Assembly: GCA_032622095.1 (NCBI GenBank)
Contig: CP136063.1
Span: 40,276,106-40,340,105, forward strand
Direction: 5' to 3'
Origin: Siphonodentalium dalli
Lineage: Eukaryota > Mollusca > Scaphopoda > Gadilida > Siphonodentaliidae
DNA: 64,000 nucleotides
Shown here: positions 9,776 to 21,145 of the stretch, in pieces
Numbering within the stretch: the first letter of the stretch is position 1
Layout of the letters: every line of letters starts with the position of its first letter
Translations under genes and position numbers: made by a program
The notes under the pieces: model-generated
Told to the model about the DNA's origin: nothing
Seen by the model: the letters and a program-made list of their open reading frames with translations, nothing else
The model's database searches: none

Positions 9776-12250
9776 TTACAAACTCATAACTTTGATGAGT
9801 TTTCGTCCTTTGTGAACAGGCTTTTCTTTCGTGGAAACTTTTTGTAATTCATAATTTTGAAATCTCAGGTTGCCATGGATGCTTACATTTGTAAATAAGT
9901 TAATGACAAACTCTGTAGCCGCCATACATAAGTCATCGCTTTGAAATGCCTCTGACATTCGGCAACAAAGTTTATGTTTAATCCCAGCCTCATATGCCAC
10001 ATCGACAAATTCTTTCCAGAATATGTTCTCCAGACACTCAATATTACAGAAGAAGGAATCTGATGGAACACGCAATCCACCAAAATCGCCTTTCTTATTG
10101 CATAACGATTTCCAATAGATAAGGGTGTGTTCATCAGACGCGTATTCTCGGTTAGAATTCTCGATGTTGCTCAGTTTACATTCGTCACATTCTTTGTGGA
10201 CCTGAAATTATATCATGTACTTGAATACAAGGAGCAATTGGTTGTTTTGTTGAAAGTGCATTGGAAGATGGTTTGCTACAGGTATATTGGTCATGATCTG
10301 CTTTTGATGTTGCTGCAGGTGTGCTGATTCTCTTCAGATTGGATAGAATGATATCAGTATCATCTTGACAGTTGCTTCCCTTCGGTTTGCGTAGCAAGAG
10401 ATTGACCAAGGTCTGTTTGTAAGCAGCTGCAAACTGATCACCGTCAGGATTATCTCTACACACAACGGATTGTCGAATAAGACCAAACAGATTTTCCAAA
10501 CAATCCTAGTTGAGTCTGTTTGTTAACAGAAACTTTATCTGAACGTTTTGAGAAAGGTCATTCCAGAGGTTCAACAAAGCTGATATTGAAATATTCCAGC
10601 CGTTGATGAAATGGAGTTTATCTTTGCTAATCCCGAGAGGACATAGTTCTGATAGGTAGCTGGTACATTTATTTAGAAATTTGACATGGATTGAATCTGA
10701 AGTGATAGCTGCATTGTGTGGTTTGAGTCGGTTCTTAAGCATTGTTGAATTAAAAGTATCAAATAGCTGGTCAAATTGCTAAATAAATTCTGCTGTGGAA
10801 ACTGCTTCCACTGGGAGAGCACCAAGACTACTATATGTTACAATAGCAGCTGCAACAGAATGGCTCAAAACCTGAGTGGCAAGATAAACCCTCATCTTGT
10901 TAAAGTTGTTCACATGCATATGCTTGTGGGACAACTTCGGGCACATCCGAATTGGCAGTTTTGAATCCTTGTTGAACATTTGCTCAATATGAAACCATTT
11001 TGCTATTTTCTGATCAGATTTGAAGTTGTTCTTCTTAAGATTGTTCCTTGTGGACTTTATCAAATGTGGCGGATCAAAGAAACAAAATATTTTGTTCTGA
11101 CCTCTCTTAATGTATGGCATTTCAGGAGATATTTTAAGTAGATCAAATAATGATCTATTTGTACTTCCTTGCTCACAAACTACAGCCTTAATGATGCATC
11201 CAGCTTTCTCAATTAAAGATATACCTTCCTCAAGAAGCTCCTTTAATACAACCTTAGAGGCTGCATTTGACGATATAAAGTAACCAATTGGCTGTTTCCA
11301 TTTCAATGTTAGACCTCTCACCATGTAGACCAAAGCCGTATTAGCAACAGAATTGGTTTTTACACGCGTTGGTCCATAGTCGACTAGACCGGTTATGGTG
11401 TCTGTCTTTGAGTTATATTTCAGATTCTTTTTTATTGACATTTCATCAAAGGAAATCATACATAGCCTTTGCTCTGGATGCAACCTTTTCAGCTTCTCTT
11501 CTAATATCTGGAAAACAACAGGGTGAAATCCAGCATCAGCAGATATCTGTTTCAGCTACTTCTTGATAGAAGAGATGGAAGGCAGTGCAAAAATCTTCTG
11601 AGGTAATCTATATGTCTGGTCTACTATAATATATAGATATTGCAAAGATCCTGTCATCGTCATTCCATCTTCGACCCATTTTGTGTCTGCAGAACATTTG
11701 CATTTGTGATTTGAAGAAATTTGATAATTGTGGCGACAGGTAACTTGACGCAGCCTCGATGATTGTTTCTATGTGTTTTTCTCTTCTCCTCTTACCAAAT
11801 ACCTTCTCAGTCGATGGTGTCGATGTCGCTTTCCTTAATTGTTTAAGTTTTCTCCTCGATCTACAGAGAGCTACACGCTGACGCTTTACAACTTTTTTCA
11901 TTTCTGTGGTTTTTGGTGATTCAGTTGGTGTCTCAGTTGGTGCTGGATCTAGAGTCGGAGTGGTAAGGGAATAGAAATGATCTTCAAATTTAATTTTCTT
12001 TTCTGGTGTTTCATCATCTTGTAGCTGATGTCGAGTTGGCAATTTACGTTTGATAGCAACTGGTGTTGGTGGGTTTGGAATATTAAATATTGTAGGAATG
12101 GCATCTTTTTTCAACATGTTTCTTTCTCGATCATTTGCAAACATCACATTTTCAAAATGGAGAGAGCAGATACGATAATGTTTGTACAAATCAGCTACCA
12201 TTTTACCTCTGAGATTAAGTAAGCGGGAATTTTGAACCCACTGCGAGGAA
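9776..12250 (-). pseudogene. Broken THAP-domain / P-element-type transposase
   Basis: The C-terminal half of a THAP zinc-binding domain is present (RICSLHFE near 12171-12150, then the IPTIF end). It follows a plausible 3' splice site, CTGTTTCAG, near 12250; the exon with the first Cys pair is not found. Next come a basic linker, ISFDEMSIKKN (about 11450), VCEQGSTNRSL (about 11185), FFDPPHLIKSTRNNL (about 11085), the C-terminal signature NRLN-stop-DCLENLFGLIRQ (about 10500) and a final exon GGLRVPSDSFF (about 10070) after a possible splice acceptor near 10204. This order matches THAP9/P-element transposases, which cut DNA with an RNase-H-like fold. Damage: a +1 frameshift near 11622, stops near 11551 (expected Trp), 10779 and 10506 (expected Gln). 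The usual Asp of the CDQG-like motif is Glu. Clearly dead. Confidence 0.85.
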
Positions 12251-12458
12251 CTGAAACAGCATCATAGATACATATGTAGCTCTAAACTTAAAAAGAAAAG
12301 CAAATCCCAAAATAATGCAAGAGCTTTAAATAATATCACAATTAGGCATATGCATAGACATCTGTAACAAAACAGGTATGCAATGACATGTTGAATCAAC
12401 TTTTAAATGTTAAATTATTAGTGATTGTTAACAAAACACCAGTAGACATAAATAATGA

Positions 12459-13108
12459 AAGTGTCAATGACACTGTAGCTCAACTTAGGTAGGGGAATAA
12501 TTTAATGGTTGACAGTAAATGGAGGAATAGGAAAGGTGCTAATTGAAATGTCTAAGTCTAACCTGTGCCAAAGAATTTATTCATGCAAAGAGTAAAATGG
12601 TGGCCGGAGGCTCTGCCCAAATTTATATGTATGCACGCCAACCCATGACAATCCAAAATGGTTGCTGGCGGCCATGTTTTTTGGCCGAACGACCCAAAAA
12701 TGACTCGTTCCCATCTACATGTCAATATTAACAAAATGGTTGCTGGCGGCGATGTTTTTTGGCTGAACGACCCCAAAATGACTCGTTCCCATCTACATGT
12801 CAATATTAACATCCATTACAACTTTCATGCTTATCAGACAAATAGTACGAGCTGTACCAATGTAGCCCGCGCCAATGGATTTAATTTTGAAATCAATGAT
12901 AGCTGCCAACGGCCATGTTTTTGGCCGAATGACCCCAAAATGACTCGTTCACATTTACATATCAATGTTAACATTCGTTACAAATTTCATAAAGATCAGA
13001 CCAAAGGTACGACATGTAACCCGCGCCAAAGGAAATTGTTGACGGACACACACACACGCACACATGGACGATGGACGCCAACCCATGACAATAGCTCAAA
13101 CTTGCAAA
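12459..13108 (+). mobile_element. Short copy of the ~163-bp-unit (pearl/HINE-like) element
   Basis: It starts with the near-palindrome AGTGTCAATGACACT followed by GTAGCTCAAC. It contains about three and a half units carrying GATGGCTGCTGGCGGCCATG-like and GACTCGTTCCCATCTACATG blocks, and ends with TTGACGGACACACACACAC, GCACACATGGACG and ATAGCTCAAAC. The same start and end flank the far longer array at 37.4-40.5 kb. A repeat-unit core with a microsatellite tail resembles bivalve pearl elements and Helentron-derived HINEs; that link is inference. Confidence 0.75.
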
Positions 13109-13137
13109 CGGGCTCCGTGTGTCCATCACACTTTTCA

Positions 13138-15166
13138 GTACATTCATGGTGTACTCATCTCCTCCTACAGATTTAATCCCAGAGATTTGAAACTTCAGAA
13201 TATTGTTGCCCATATATTGATGATGGAAAAATTATTTTCTGACAGAGTTATTAACCTTTTTCGACTTATAATTTTCTGTATGATGTAAAATGTACTTTCA
13301 TGGTGTAATCAACTCTTACAGTTTTGATCGCAGATATTTGAAACTTCAGAGTATTGTTACCCACATAGTCAAGATGTGCAACATGTATATAGATGATGGA
13401 AACATTTTTTTTACGGAGTTATTAACCTTTTTCGACTTAGAAAATGTCAACATTTTTTATAATTTCTTTAACAAAGCAGCTTCGTCTTGACACATTGTCA
13501 GGGACACTGTGGTCAGCTGACCTTTTATTAAACTTGGACAAAACCCCAGGCCACTATTTACATATTTGTAAATTTTGACAGAGCCTCCGGCCACTATTTA
13601 TAATTTTTTTTTATTTGGACAGAGCTTCCAGCCACTATTTACAATTTTGTTTTAATTTGGACAGATCTTCCAAACTATTTACATATTGAAATTTGGACAG
13701 AGCCTCCGGCCACTATTTACCTATTTATAAATTTGGTCAAGAGCCTCCAGCCACCATTTACAATTTTTTAACTTGGACAGAGCCGCCGGCCACCATTTAC
13801 AAATTTTAAATTTGGACTTAGCTTGAAGTCACTATTTACATATTTATTATTTTGGACAGAGCTTCCGGCTGGTATTTACATTTTTTTTTAAATTTGGTAC
13901 CGAGCCTCCTGCCGCTATTTACAATCTTTTAAATTTGGACAGAGCCTTCGGCCACCATTTACAAAGTTTTGAATTTGGACAGAGCCTCCGGCCACTATTT
14001 ACATAATTATAAATTTGGGCAGAGCCTCCGGCCACCATTTACAAATTTATAAATTTGGGTAGAGCCACCAGCCAGTATTCGCACATTTTTTAAACTTGGA
14101 CATAGATTCCGGCCACTATTTACATATTTGTAAATTTGGAGTTTTCGGCCACTATTTACAAATTTTTAAATTTGGACAGAGAATTCCAGCCGCTATTTAC
14201 ATATTTTTAATTTCGGAGAGCCTCGTCCCACCAAATTTTTAAATTTGGACAAGGCCTCCGGCCATGATGTACAATCTTTAAAATTTGGACAGAGCCTTTT
14301 TAAAAGGTTTTTATTTGGACAGAGCCTCCGGCCACTATTTACCTATTCATAAATTTGGGCAGAGCCTCCGCCACCATTTACAAATTTATACTTTTGGATA
14401 GATTCACACATTTTTAAACTTGGACATAGATTCTGGCCACTATTTACATATTTGTAAATTTGGAGTTTTCGACCACTATTTACAAATTTTTAAATTTGGA
14501 CAGAGCCTTCCTGCCACTATTTACATATTTAAAAAATAAATAAAAGGTCAGCAGACCACAGTGTCCCCCGAAAACGTGGCAAGTCGATGCCGTTTTGTTA
14601 AAGAAATTTTAAAAAATGTTGAAATTTTCTAAGTAGAAAAAGTCAATAACTCCATAAAAAATTAATTTTCCATCATCTATATACATGTTGCACATCACCA
14701 ATATGTGGGTAACAACACTCTGAAATTTCAAATATCTACGATCAAAATTGTAGGAGGAGTTTATAACACCATGAGGGTACCCTCATGCAGAAAATTATAA
14801 AAAAATGTTGAAATTTTCTAAGTCGAAAAGGGTCAATCAATAACTTTGTCAAAAAATAATTTTTCCGTCATCTATATACATCTTGCACATCTCCAATATG
14901 TGAGTAATAATGCTCTTAAGTTTCAAATATCTATGATCAAAACTGTAGGAGGAGTTGATTACACCATGAAGGTACCCTCATATAGAAAATTATAAAAATA
15001 TGTTGAAATTTTCTAAGTCGAATATGGTTAATAACTTAGTCAAAAAATAATTTTTCCATCATCTATATACATGTTGCACATCTCCAGTATGTGGGTAACA
15101 ATGCTCTGAAGTTTCAAATATCTATGATCAAAGCTGTAGGATGAGTTGACTACACCATGAAGGTAC
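13138..15166. mobile_element. Foldback element with minisatellite core
   Basis: The ends are inverted: GTACATTCATGGTGTA at 13138-13153 and TACACCATGAAGGTAC at 15151-15166. The left arm (to 13530) and right arm (from 14539) are inverted copies. Each is built of direct sub-repeats of about 190 bp (CATCATCTATATACATG, TGAAATTTTCTAAGTCGAA, AATATCTATGATCAAA), roughly two on the left and three on the right. The inner arm ends are GGGACACTGTGGTCAGCTGA and its near complement. Long inverted arms made of direct repeats are characteristic of foldback (FB-type) elements. No protein is encoded. Confidence 0.8.
13531..14538. repeat. Minisatellite, ~38-45 bp unit, ~20+ copies
   Basis: Degenerate tandem copies of TTTGGACAGAGCCTCCGGCC followed by ACTATTTACATATTTTTAAA. 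The array forms the loop of the foldback element. A shorter array of the same unit lies at 48.4-48.8 kb without the arms. Confidence 0.9.
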
Positions 15167-15504
15167 TCAAATTGTTTTCTCTTTTTCTCTTCATGTTCTG
15201 CCAGAGGTACATTTGTAGATGTACTGGGAATCCTTTTAATAAAATAGCAAAATATGCATTAATTATTTAATATTTAAAATGCACAAGAAAGGCAATAGCT
15301 ACTAATTATATACCGATATAATGTACTAGAATATTTCATCATCTTCATCTACCTTAATATACATGTAATGAAGAACTACAAACTTTTTCCATCCAAAAAG
15401 TCCAAATCCATGACATACTAGTACTGGGTATTATAATTTCCCATCTATTTCCATTGTTATGCATACCGTACCAGTTGGTATATATTTGCTTTCATGCATG
15501 ATGC
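15167..15504. other. No gene seen
   Basis: AT-rich spacer between the foldback element and a MITE. Confidence 0.5.
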
Positions 15505-16009
15505 TTAAAGGTGGATTATATTTTTGTAAACAGGTATTAATTAGTTACCGGGGTATAAAATATTAGATTTGAATCGAAGACTCCTGTCCGGAAATGCTTC
15601 TATCGATTAATATTTATTTTATTTCGAATATTTTCTGGTCTAAAAATGTGTGTTTGTTCAGCTAACGAACAATAATGGTTACTGTTAACAGAGACCAGAA
15701 ATTATAATGTGCAATTTTGTCACAAATAAACGTTAATTATACTCATTATCGCTTATATCTGTGGAACAAAACAATACAAACAACCAATATGTGACATTTG
15801 ACATTGGTTGCGTAGCCGTAGGAACAGCCCAGTGCTCTATATCGCAATACGGTCTCATCCGAATGGTCCGTTCTAAAAATAGTAACATAAACGGGCCCGA
15901 TTTATTATTCGAAATAAAATCAATATTAATTGATAGAAGGTTTTCCGGACATAGCTATTCAGTTCATATATATTATTTTATACCCACGCATCTATTTAAA
16001 ATTTGTTAT
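15505..16009 (+). mobile_element. MITE copy lacking its last ~20 bp
   Basis: TTAA at 15505-15508 precedes AGGTGGATTATA. The copy follows the family to ATTTAAAATTTGTTATT and then fuses to an inverted second copy instead of finishing with AAAGAGATAATCC. Confidence 0.9.
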
Positions 16010-16181
16010 TTTAAGATGGATTATCTCTTTAAATAACAAATTTTAAATAGAATGCGTGGGTATAAAATAATAGATATGAACGGAAGACCTATATCCGGAA
16101 AAGCTTCTATAAATTAATATTGATTTTATTTCGAATATTAAATCGGGCCCGTTTATGTTACTATTTTTAGAACCGACCACG
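16010..16181 (-). mobile_element. Inverted MITE fragment fused to the preceding copy
   Basis: Begins TTAAGATGGATTATCTC, one base short of the normal TTAA plus AGATGG junction. It runs through the terminal repeat into the interior as far as TAGAACCGACCAC. The junction makes a hairpin of two right-hand ends. Confidence 0.85.
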
Positions 16182-16649
16182 CCGGTCGAACAAAACCATT
16201 TACAACTGCACCTAGCGTATTAAACTTCCGTTGATTAGTTTTCACTTTTTGATTTTCTGCTATCGAAATAAGGCAAAATACTATGGTTTTGATAATAAGA
16301 ATATCAATTTGCAAAATGAAGCCACAGTAGATAGATTATAAAGTGGTCGGGAAAGAAGATATACGACGAAAGTACTGTCAATCTTATGACTCTAAATCGT
16401 ACATGTAGACTGTAGACTGTGTATCCATCTGTCGTTTTGTGAATGGTGCTACTAATCGAAACCACATAATGCAACGCATGTTAATTCCTTTGTCGACTGA
16501 TACGTGATCTGTCCTGATCATAAACGACATAATTTACAGTTACACTGTGTTAATGGCACTCTGTTCATTTTAGTTAAGATCCCGCTATATATAGCCTGTT
16601 GGTTCACGAGTTTTACATTGGATATTTTGGACAAATCGATATACATGCA
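16182..16649. promoter_or_regulatory. Presumed 5' region of the next zinc-finger gene
   Basis: No gene seen. By position it should contain the promoter or an upstream exon or intron of the C2H2 gene at 16650. I see no decisive core-promoter motif. Confidence 0.25.
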
Positions 16650-17504
16650 ATGATGGGAGATGATAAACTGAATGTTCATAAGACCGACCACAAAGGGAAG
16701 ATCGGTCATACGTGTGACGTATGCGGGAAATCGTTTACTAGATCGAACAGTTTGGCGAGACATAAGATAATCCACGCAGGCACTAAGCCTTACCGGTGTG
16801 ATGTATGTGGCCACTCATTTAATCAACCTAACGACTTGGTGCAGCATAAGAGAATCCACTCGGGAGATAAACCTTACCATTGTGATATATGCAGGCAATC
16901 ATTTAATCGATCGAGCAGCTTGGTGAGACATAAGAGAATCCACACCGGAGATAAGCCTTATCATTGTGATATATGCAGGCAATCATTTACTCAATCTAGC
17001 GACTTGGTGCACCATTACAGAACCCACACCGGTGATAAGCCTTACCATTGTGATACATGTGGTCGATCATTTAATCACTCAAGCAACTTGGTGGCACATA
17101 AGAGAATCCATACCGGAGTTAAGACTTACCTTTGTGATATATGCGGGAAATCATTTAATCAATCGGGAAACTTGGTGAGACATGAGAGAACTCACACCGG
17201 AGATAAGCTTTACCATTGTGAAATTTGCGAAATATCGTTCACTCACTTAAGCAGCTTGGAAAGACATATGGTAATCCACACAGGCGATCAGCCCTACGAT
17301 GTTGATACATCCGGGAAATCATTTGACCTCTCAAGCAACTTGGCGAGACATAAGTTAATCCATAACGGAGATAACCCTTACCGTTGTGAGATATTCGGGA
17401 AATCATTCAATAACATCGAATGTGGTATTTGTGGACAAATCTTGACTCAGTCAGAAACTCTGTCTGGGCATACATGTAAAGAAACCCACACAGACTCTCA
17501 TTAG
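16650..17504 (+). CDS. C2H2 zinc-finger protein, seven intact fingers plus decayed ones
   Basis: The first ATG in frame (16650) gives about 284 residues; the open frame extends 17 codons upstream without another ATG. After a short leader there are seven regular fingers with CDVCGKSF, CDICRQSF and CEICEISF knuckles and HTGDKPY linkers. This is a different subfamily from the CEKSF/GDRPY arrays elsewhere in the window. Finger 8 has lost both Cys (DVDTSGKSF). Finger 9 has CEIF and is cut short, followed by a last CGIC...H unit. Probably a nuclear DNA-binding protein. The decay at its 3' end continues past the stop codon, so this may be a gene in the process of shortening or a young pseudogene. 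No effector domain is seen. Confidence 0.75.
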   Translation: MMGDDKLNVHKTDHKGKIGHTCDVCGKSFTRSNSLARHKIIHAGTKPYRCDVCGHSFNQPNDLVQHKRIHSGDKPYHCDICRQSFNRSSSLVRHKRIHTGDKPYHCDICRQSFTQSSDLVHHYRTHTGDKPYHCDTCGRSFNHSSNLVAHKRIHTGVKTYLCDICGKSFNQSGNLVRHERTHTGDKLYHCEICEISFTHLSSLERHMVIHTGDQPYDVDTSGKSFDLSSNLARHKLIHNGDNPYRCEIFGKSFNNIECGICGQILTQSETLSGHTCKETHTDSH

Positions 17505-18170
17505 ACATATATTAAACCACACATACTTGGTAATCCACACATTATTGACCGTTTCAGTGCGATATGCGGGAGAAATTCACCCGGAGACATAATAATCTGA
17601 TAACACATATAAAGCTAATCAACACGAAAGAGTGTGAGTATGATGTGTGTCAGGACGCGTTTGTTGGACTAGACCATGCGACCATTCATAAGATAATCAT
17701 ATTAAACACCGGTGATCGCCCATAGCAGTGTGATATGCGATAAATCATTCACTCGAAGACATAATCTGATAACACATACAGGGAATCAACACGGGAGAGC
17801 GTGAATGTGAGGTGTGTCAGGACTCGTTTGTTGGGTAGACAGTGCGAGAAATCATTCACTCGGAGAAACAATCTGATAACACATTTAAGAGAAAAAAACA
17901 CAAGAAGATCGTCCGTATGAGTTCGATGTGTGGGTTTGTGGCAGCATTCACAGTGACATTGTAACGCGTCCACACAAGTGAGTGTCCATTTCAGTGCGAT
18001 CTCTGACTTGATTCATTCATCCAGAGGTTTCATCTGATACCACGTACATGTAAGATAACCTACATCGGCGGCCGTCCATTTTGTGGTGTGGCTGGTAAAT
18101 CATTTGCTTTGATATGTAAAAACTGGGGATCGTACGCGTCAGTGGGATCTTTAGAAGAAATCATTTGCCC
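17505..18170 (+). pseudogene. Decayed zinc fingers downstream of the 7-finger gene
   Basis: Finger fragments continue in broken frames: VCQDAFVG, ILNTGDRP-stop-QCDM, RHNLITHTGNQH, VCQDSFVG, TRPHK, TYIGGRPFCGVAGKSFA. A roughly 160-180 bp segment carrying GTGTGTCAGGAC and GTTTGTTGG is present twice. This is the former 3' part of the array, now non-coding. Confidence 0.65.
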
Positions 18171-18177
18171 AGAGCAA

Positions 18178-18349
18178 TACAGTAATTCCCAAAGTAATTG
18201 ACCACTTCACCACAGCATAATTATTGGTAATATGTCATGATTTAGTCGGAAATATGGCTTGTTGCCAAGCCATATTTCCGTCCAAATCCTGAAAAATGAC
18301 CCATAATTCTGCTGTGATTATGTGGTCAATTACTTTGGACATTACTGTA
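18178..18349. mobile_element. 168-bp palindromic MITE with TA target duplication
   Basis: TA at 18178-18179 and 18348-18349 enclose CAGTAATTCCCAAAGTAATT... and ...AATTACTTTGGACATTACTG. The arms pair over nearly the whole length, to a turn at about 18253-18258 (GGCTTGTTGCCAAGCC). TA targets and CAGT ends fit a Tc1/mariner-type non-autonomous element. It is inserted in the decayed zinc-finger tail. Confidence 0.8.
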
Positions 18350-18399
18350 CCTTATGAGACACAAGACACACAACATCAGTGTGATGGTTGAGCGATATA

Positions 18400-18512
18400 T
18401 TATTTTAGAGAAAAAAATCCTGGGTATGAAATAATACCTATGACTTGGAAATCTCTGCTTGGAAACGATACTTTCAATTAACATTGATTTCATTTCGATA
18501 TTATTTATTCAA
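18400..18512 (-). mobile_element. Old terminal-repeat relic of the 520-bp MITE
   Basis: Diverged matches to the right terminal repeat: GGGTATGAAATAATACC, CTTTCAATTAACATTGATTT, CATTTCGATATT. It abuts the younger copy that begins at 18513. Confidence 0.6.
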
Positions 18513-19011
18513 TTAAAGATGGATTATCTCTTTAAATAACATGTTTTAAATAGTTGCGTGGGTATAAAATAATAGATATGAACTGAAGACCTATGTCGAA
18601 TATTAAATCGGGCCCGTTTATGTTACTATTTTTAGAACCGACCATTCGGATGAAACCGTATTGCGATATAGAGCACTGGGCTGTTCCTACGGCTACATGT
18701 ACGCAACGAATGTCAATTGTCACAGATTGGTTTTTTGTATTGTTTTGTTCCACAGATATAGGCGATAATGAGTATAATTAACGTTTATTTGTGACAAAAT
18801 TGCACAATATAATTTCTGGTCTCTGTTAACAGTAACCACTATTGTTCGTTATCTGAAAAAAAACACACCTTTTTAGACCAGAAAATATTCGAAATAAAAT
18901 TAATATTAATCGATAGAAGCGTTTCCGGACAGGAGTCTTCTATTCAAATCTAATATTTTATACCCCGGTAACTATATAATACATGTTTACAAAGAGATAA
19001 TCCACCTTTAA
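18513..19011 (-). mobile_element. MITE copy with small internal deletion
   Basis: TTAA at 18513-18516 and 19008-19011 flank a 491-bp inverted copy. Relative to the 520-bp copies it lacks about 37 bp after GACCTATGTC, where CGGAAAAGCTTC should follow. Other family blocks are intact. Confidence 0.9.
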
Positions 19012-19267
19012 TGGGACACTTTGTTCTATAAATATAATTTTAGATATATGAGCATCCAGCGAGGGCTCCGAATAAATGCGAGCCGCAAAAGGTCTCCGAT
19101 TAATTGTATCAAATGTAACATCAAGTGCGAATCAAGTAGATAGCACCTAGAGGATGCCACGTGAATATTGTCAATGATTAAAATAACTGAAAATAACGAA
19201 AAATACGTACACCAAAAAGACGGTCGTGAATATCAAGGACCATTATACGAACACAATTGCAAACAAA

Positions 19268-19382
19268 TAACATAAATTAATTGATAGACGCTTTCCCGGA
19301 CAAGGGTCTTCGATTCATATTTATTATTTCATACTCAGGAAACTATATTGATCATGCTACGGATGAGATAATCCACCTCTAA
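19268..19382 (+). mobile_element. Diverged MITE terminal-repeat relic
   Basis: ATTGATAGACGCTTTCCCGG, GTCTTCGATTCATATTTATT and GAGATAATCCACCT match one terminal repeat with substitutions. The rest of the element is missing. Confidence 0.6.
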
Positions 19383-19517
19383 GCGATGGTCGAAAATGAG
19401 AATACATGTACCTCGGCCTTCAACTGGGTCATACATATGCTATTGTTAAATAAAACTGATTTTAAAAACCTCTTTGTCCCCAAGCTTCAGCAATCTTGGC
19501 TATTTTAACCCCACTTT

Positions 19518-19609
19518 ATCCGAAGACTGCCCTCTATATCCGAAGACTGCCCTCTATATCCGAAGACTGCCCTCTATATCCGAAGACTGCCCACTATATC
19601 CGAAGACTG
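19518..19609. repeat. 20-bp minisatellite, five units
   Basis: Near-identical tandem copies of TATCCGAAGACTGCCCTCTA. Low divergence suggests recent expansion. Confidence 0.9.
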
Positions 19610-19892
19610 AACTGAGTTGAGAGTTGAGTTGTACCCTCTGCATTTGACCATGCTAATTATGGGTGAGTCAGGGTCATCACCTGTTGATAATTTTCATATT
19701 TGGGAAGTCGCAAAATTAGTGGACATTTTGATAAAGTGGTTTCTGTAATGGCCATGTTGTGCCACTGTTGTTTGAAAACAATACCCATAATCAATCTAGG
19801 ACATTTGACGTAGCTATGACATATATATCGATATACGTTATCGCCTGAATTGTCTGTTCTAAAAATAGAACAATAAAGTGTCCCAATCAATC

Positions 19893-20530
19893 ATCGTTAC
19901 GCCAGCTTTTGAAGTAATGACCACTTTTGAAGCAGGTCTCCACTTTTGAGGTAAAAAAACGTCAGCTTTTGAAGTACCTCACCACTTTTCTAATAAAATC
20001 GCCAGCTTTTGTAGTAAATTGAATTCTCCGCTTTTGAAGTAAAAAACGCCAGCTTTTGTAGTAAAAAAAATAGGTCTCCACTTTTGTAATAACAAAATTA
20101 CAGCTTTTGAAGTAAACTGACTCAATACATTTTGACGGGCGCTGAACGATTTTCATGACAAAGTCAACCCGTACGAGTGTGACTTGTGACTCAATATATT
20201 TAGTGAGTCCAGTTCCGTGACAAAAGAATCCACACCGGTAATCGACCACACGAGTGTGACGTGGTTTGAATAGCTTTCAGTCATACAAGAGAACTAACAC
20301 AGTCAATCGCCCATGCACGTGCGTGTACCAAAAGGCACTTAGTGAGTCCGGTTCCGGGCCAAAAGAATCCGCACCGGTAATCGACCATATGAATGTGACG
20401 TGGTTCGAATAGCCTTCAGTCATACCAACACAAGATAATTTACAGAGTCGTCACCCATACAAGTGTGACGGGTTCCAAAAGGCATTTAGTGAGTCCATTT
20501 CCCTGCCTAAGCATATTAACACACATAGGT
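19893..20530 (+). repeat. Left inverted arm: ten-unit motif array plus decayed zinc fingers
   Basis: From 19895 to about 20120, ten units of CAGCTTTTGAAGTA or CCACTTTTGAAGTA type occur every 20-25 bp. The order is CAG, CCA, CCA, CAG, CCA, CAG, CCG, CAG, CCA, CAG. Then follows, in broken frames, finger-like sequence (CACACCGGTAATCGACCA coding HTGNRP, GAGTGTGACGTGG coding ECDV) repeated with a period near 170 bp. None of it forms an open zinc-finger frame. Confidence 0.75.
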
Positions 20531-21145
20531 GACCAATCATACGAGTATATAACATTGTTACCAGTCAGCCTGACAACCCACAGCATTGAATGCTCTTACA
20601 AGAGCGACCTTTGTCAGAAGAAGTTTGATGTGACATTGAGTTAGACAAGACTGATGACGGTTTGTCAGTCCAGTAACATGACAACATATATAGTTCATCG
20701 AAAATAGGTGATGTAGTAGTTCCAACGGAAAATAGTTGGTATATTTGGCCTCAATTTTAATTGCATATTCATACCCTCGAAATTAGGTGACCCGACGCGT
20801 TAGGGACAGCAGAAAATGTTTGGTTTATTAGCGTCGCCTCTGGAAGGCGACATTAACAACAAATTTCGATCATTGAAATTATGTCACATAACCCAATTAT
20901 CGAGCAAGTTTCGTCAATGACACCTTTAATACAAACGTCTTAAGATGTGAGAAATTACAAACACGATTTGACACCTATTCGTCTTTTTAAATTGATGTGA
21001 AAGATCGAGACATGATGAACAGTCTATTGGATGCCGCAAAATGGCCAAAAAACACTTTGGTAAGAAAATATTTTGACAACACAGGACGACGCCCCAGGAG
21101 TGGTGTTTATGATTCCTGGGGGAATATATAACGCTATATACTACA
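20531..21145. other. Spacer between left arm and LINE
   Basis: It holds more finger-like debris near 20590 (YKSDLCQKKFDV) and then AT-rich sequence. The LINE 5' end may lie here, but its start is not defined. Confidence 0.4.

Noticed and set aside
13531-14538. CRISPR-like spacing of short repeats
   Set aside because: The units are degenerate and contiguous with no unique spacers, in eukaryotic DNA. It is a minisatellite.
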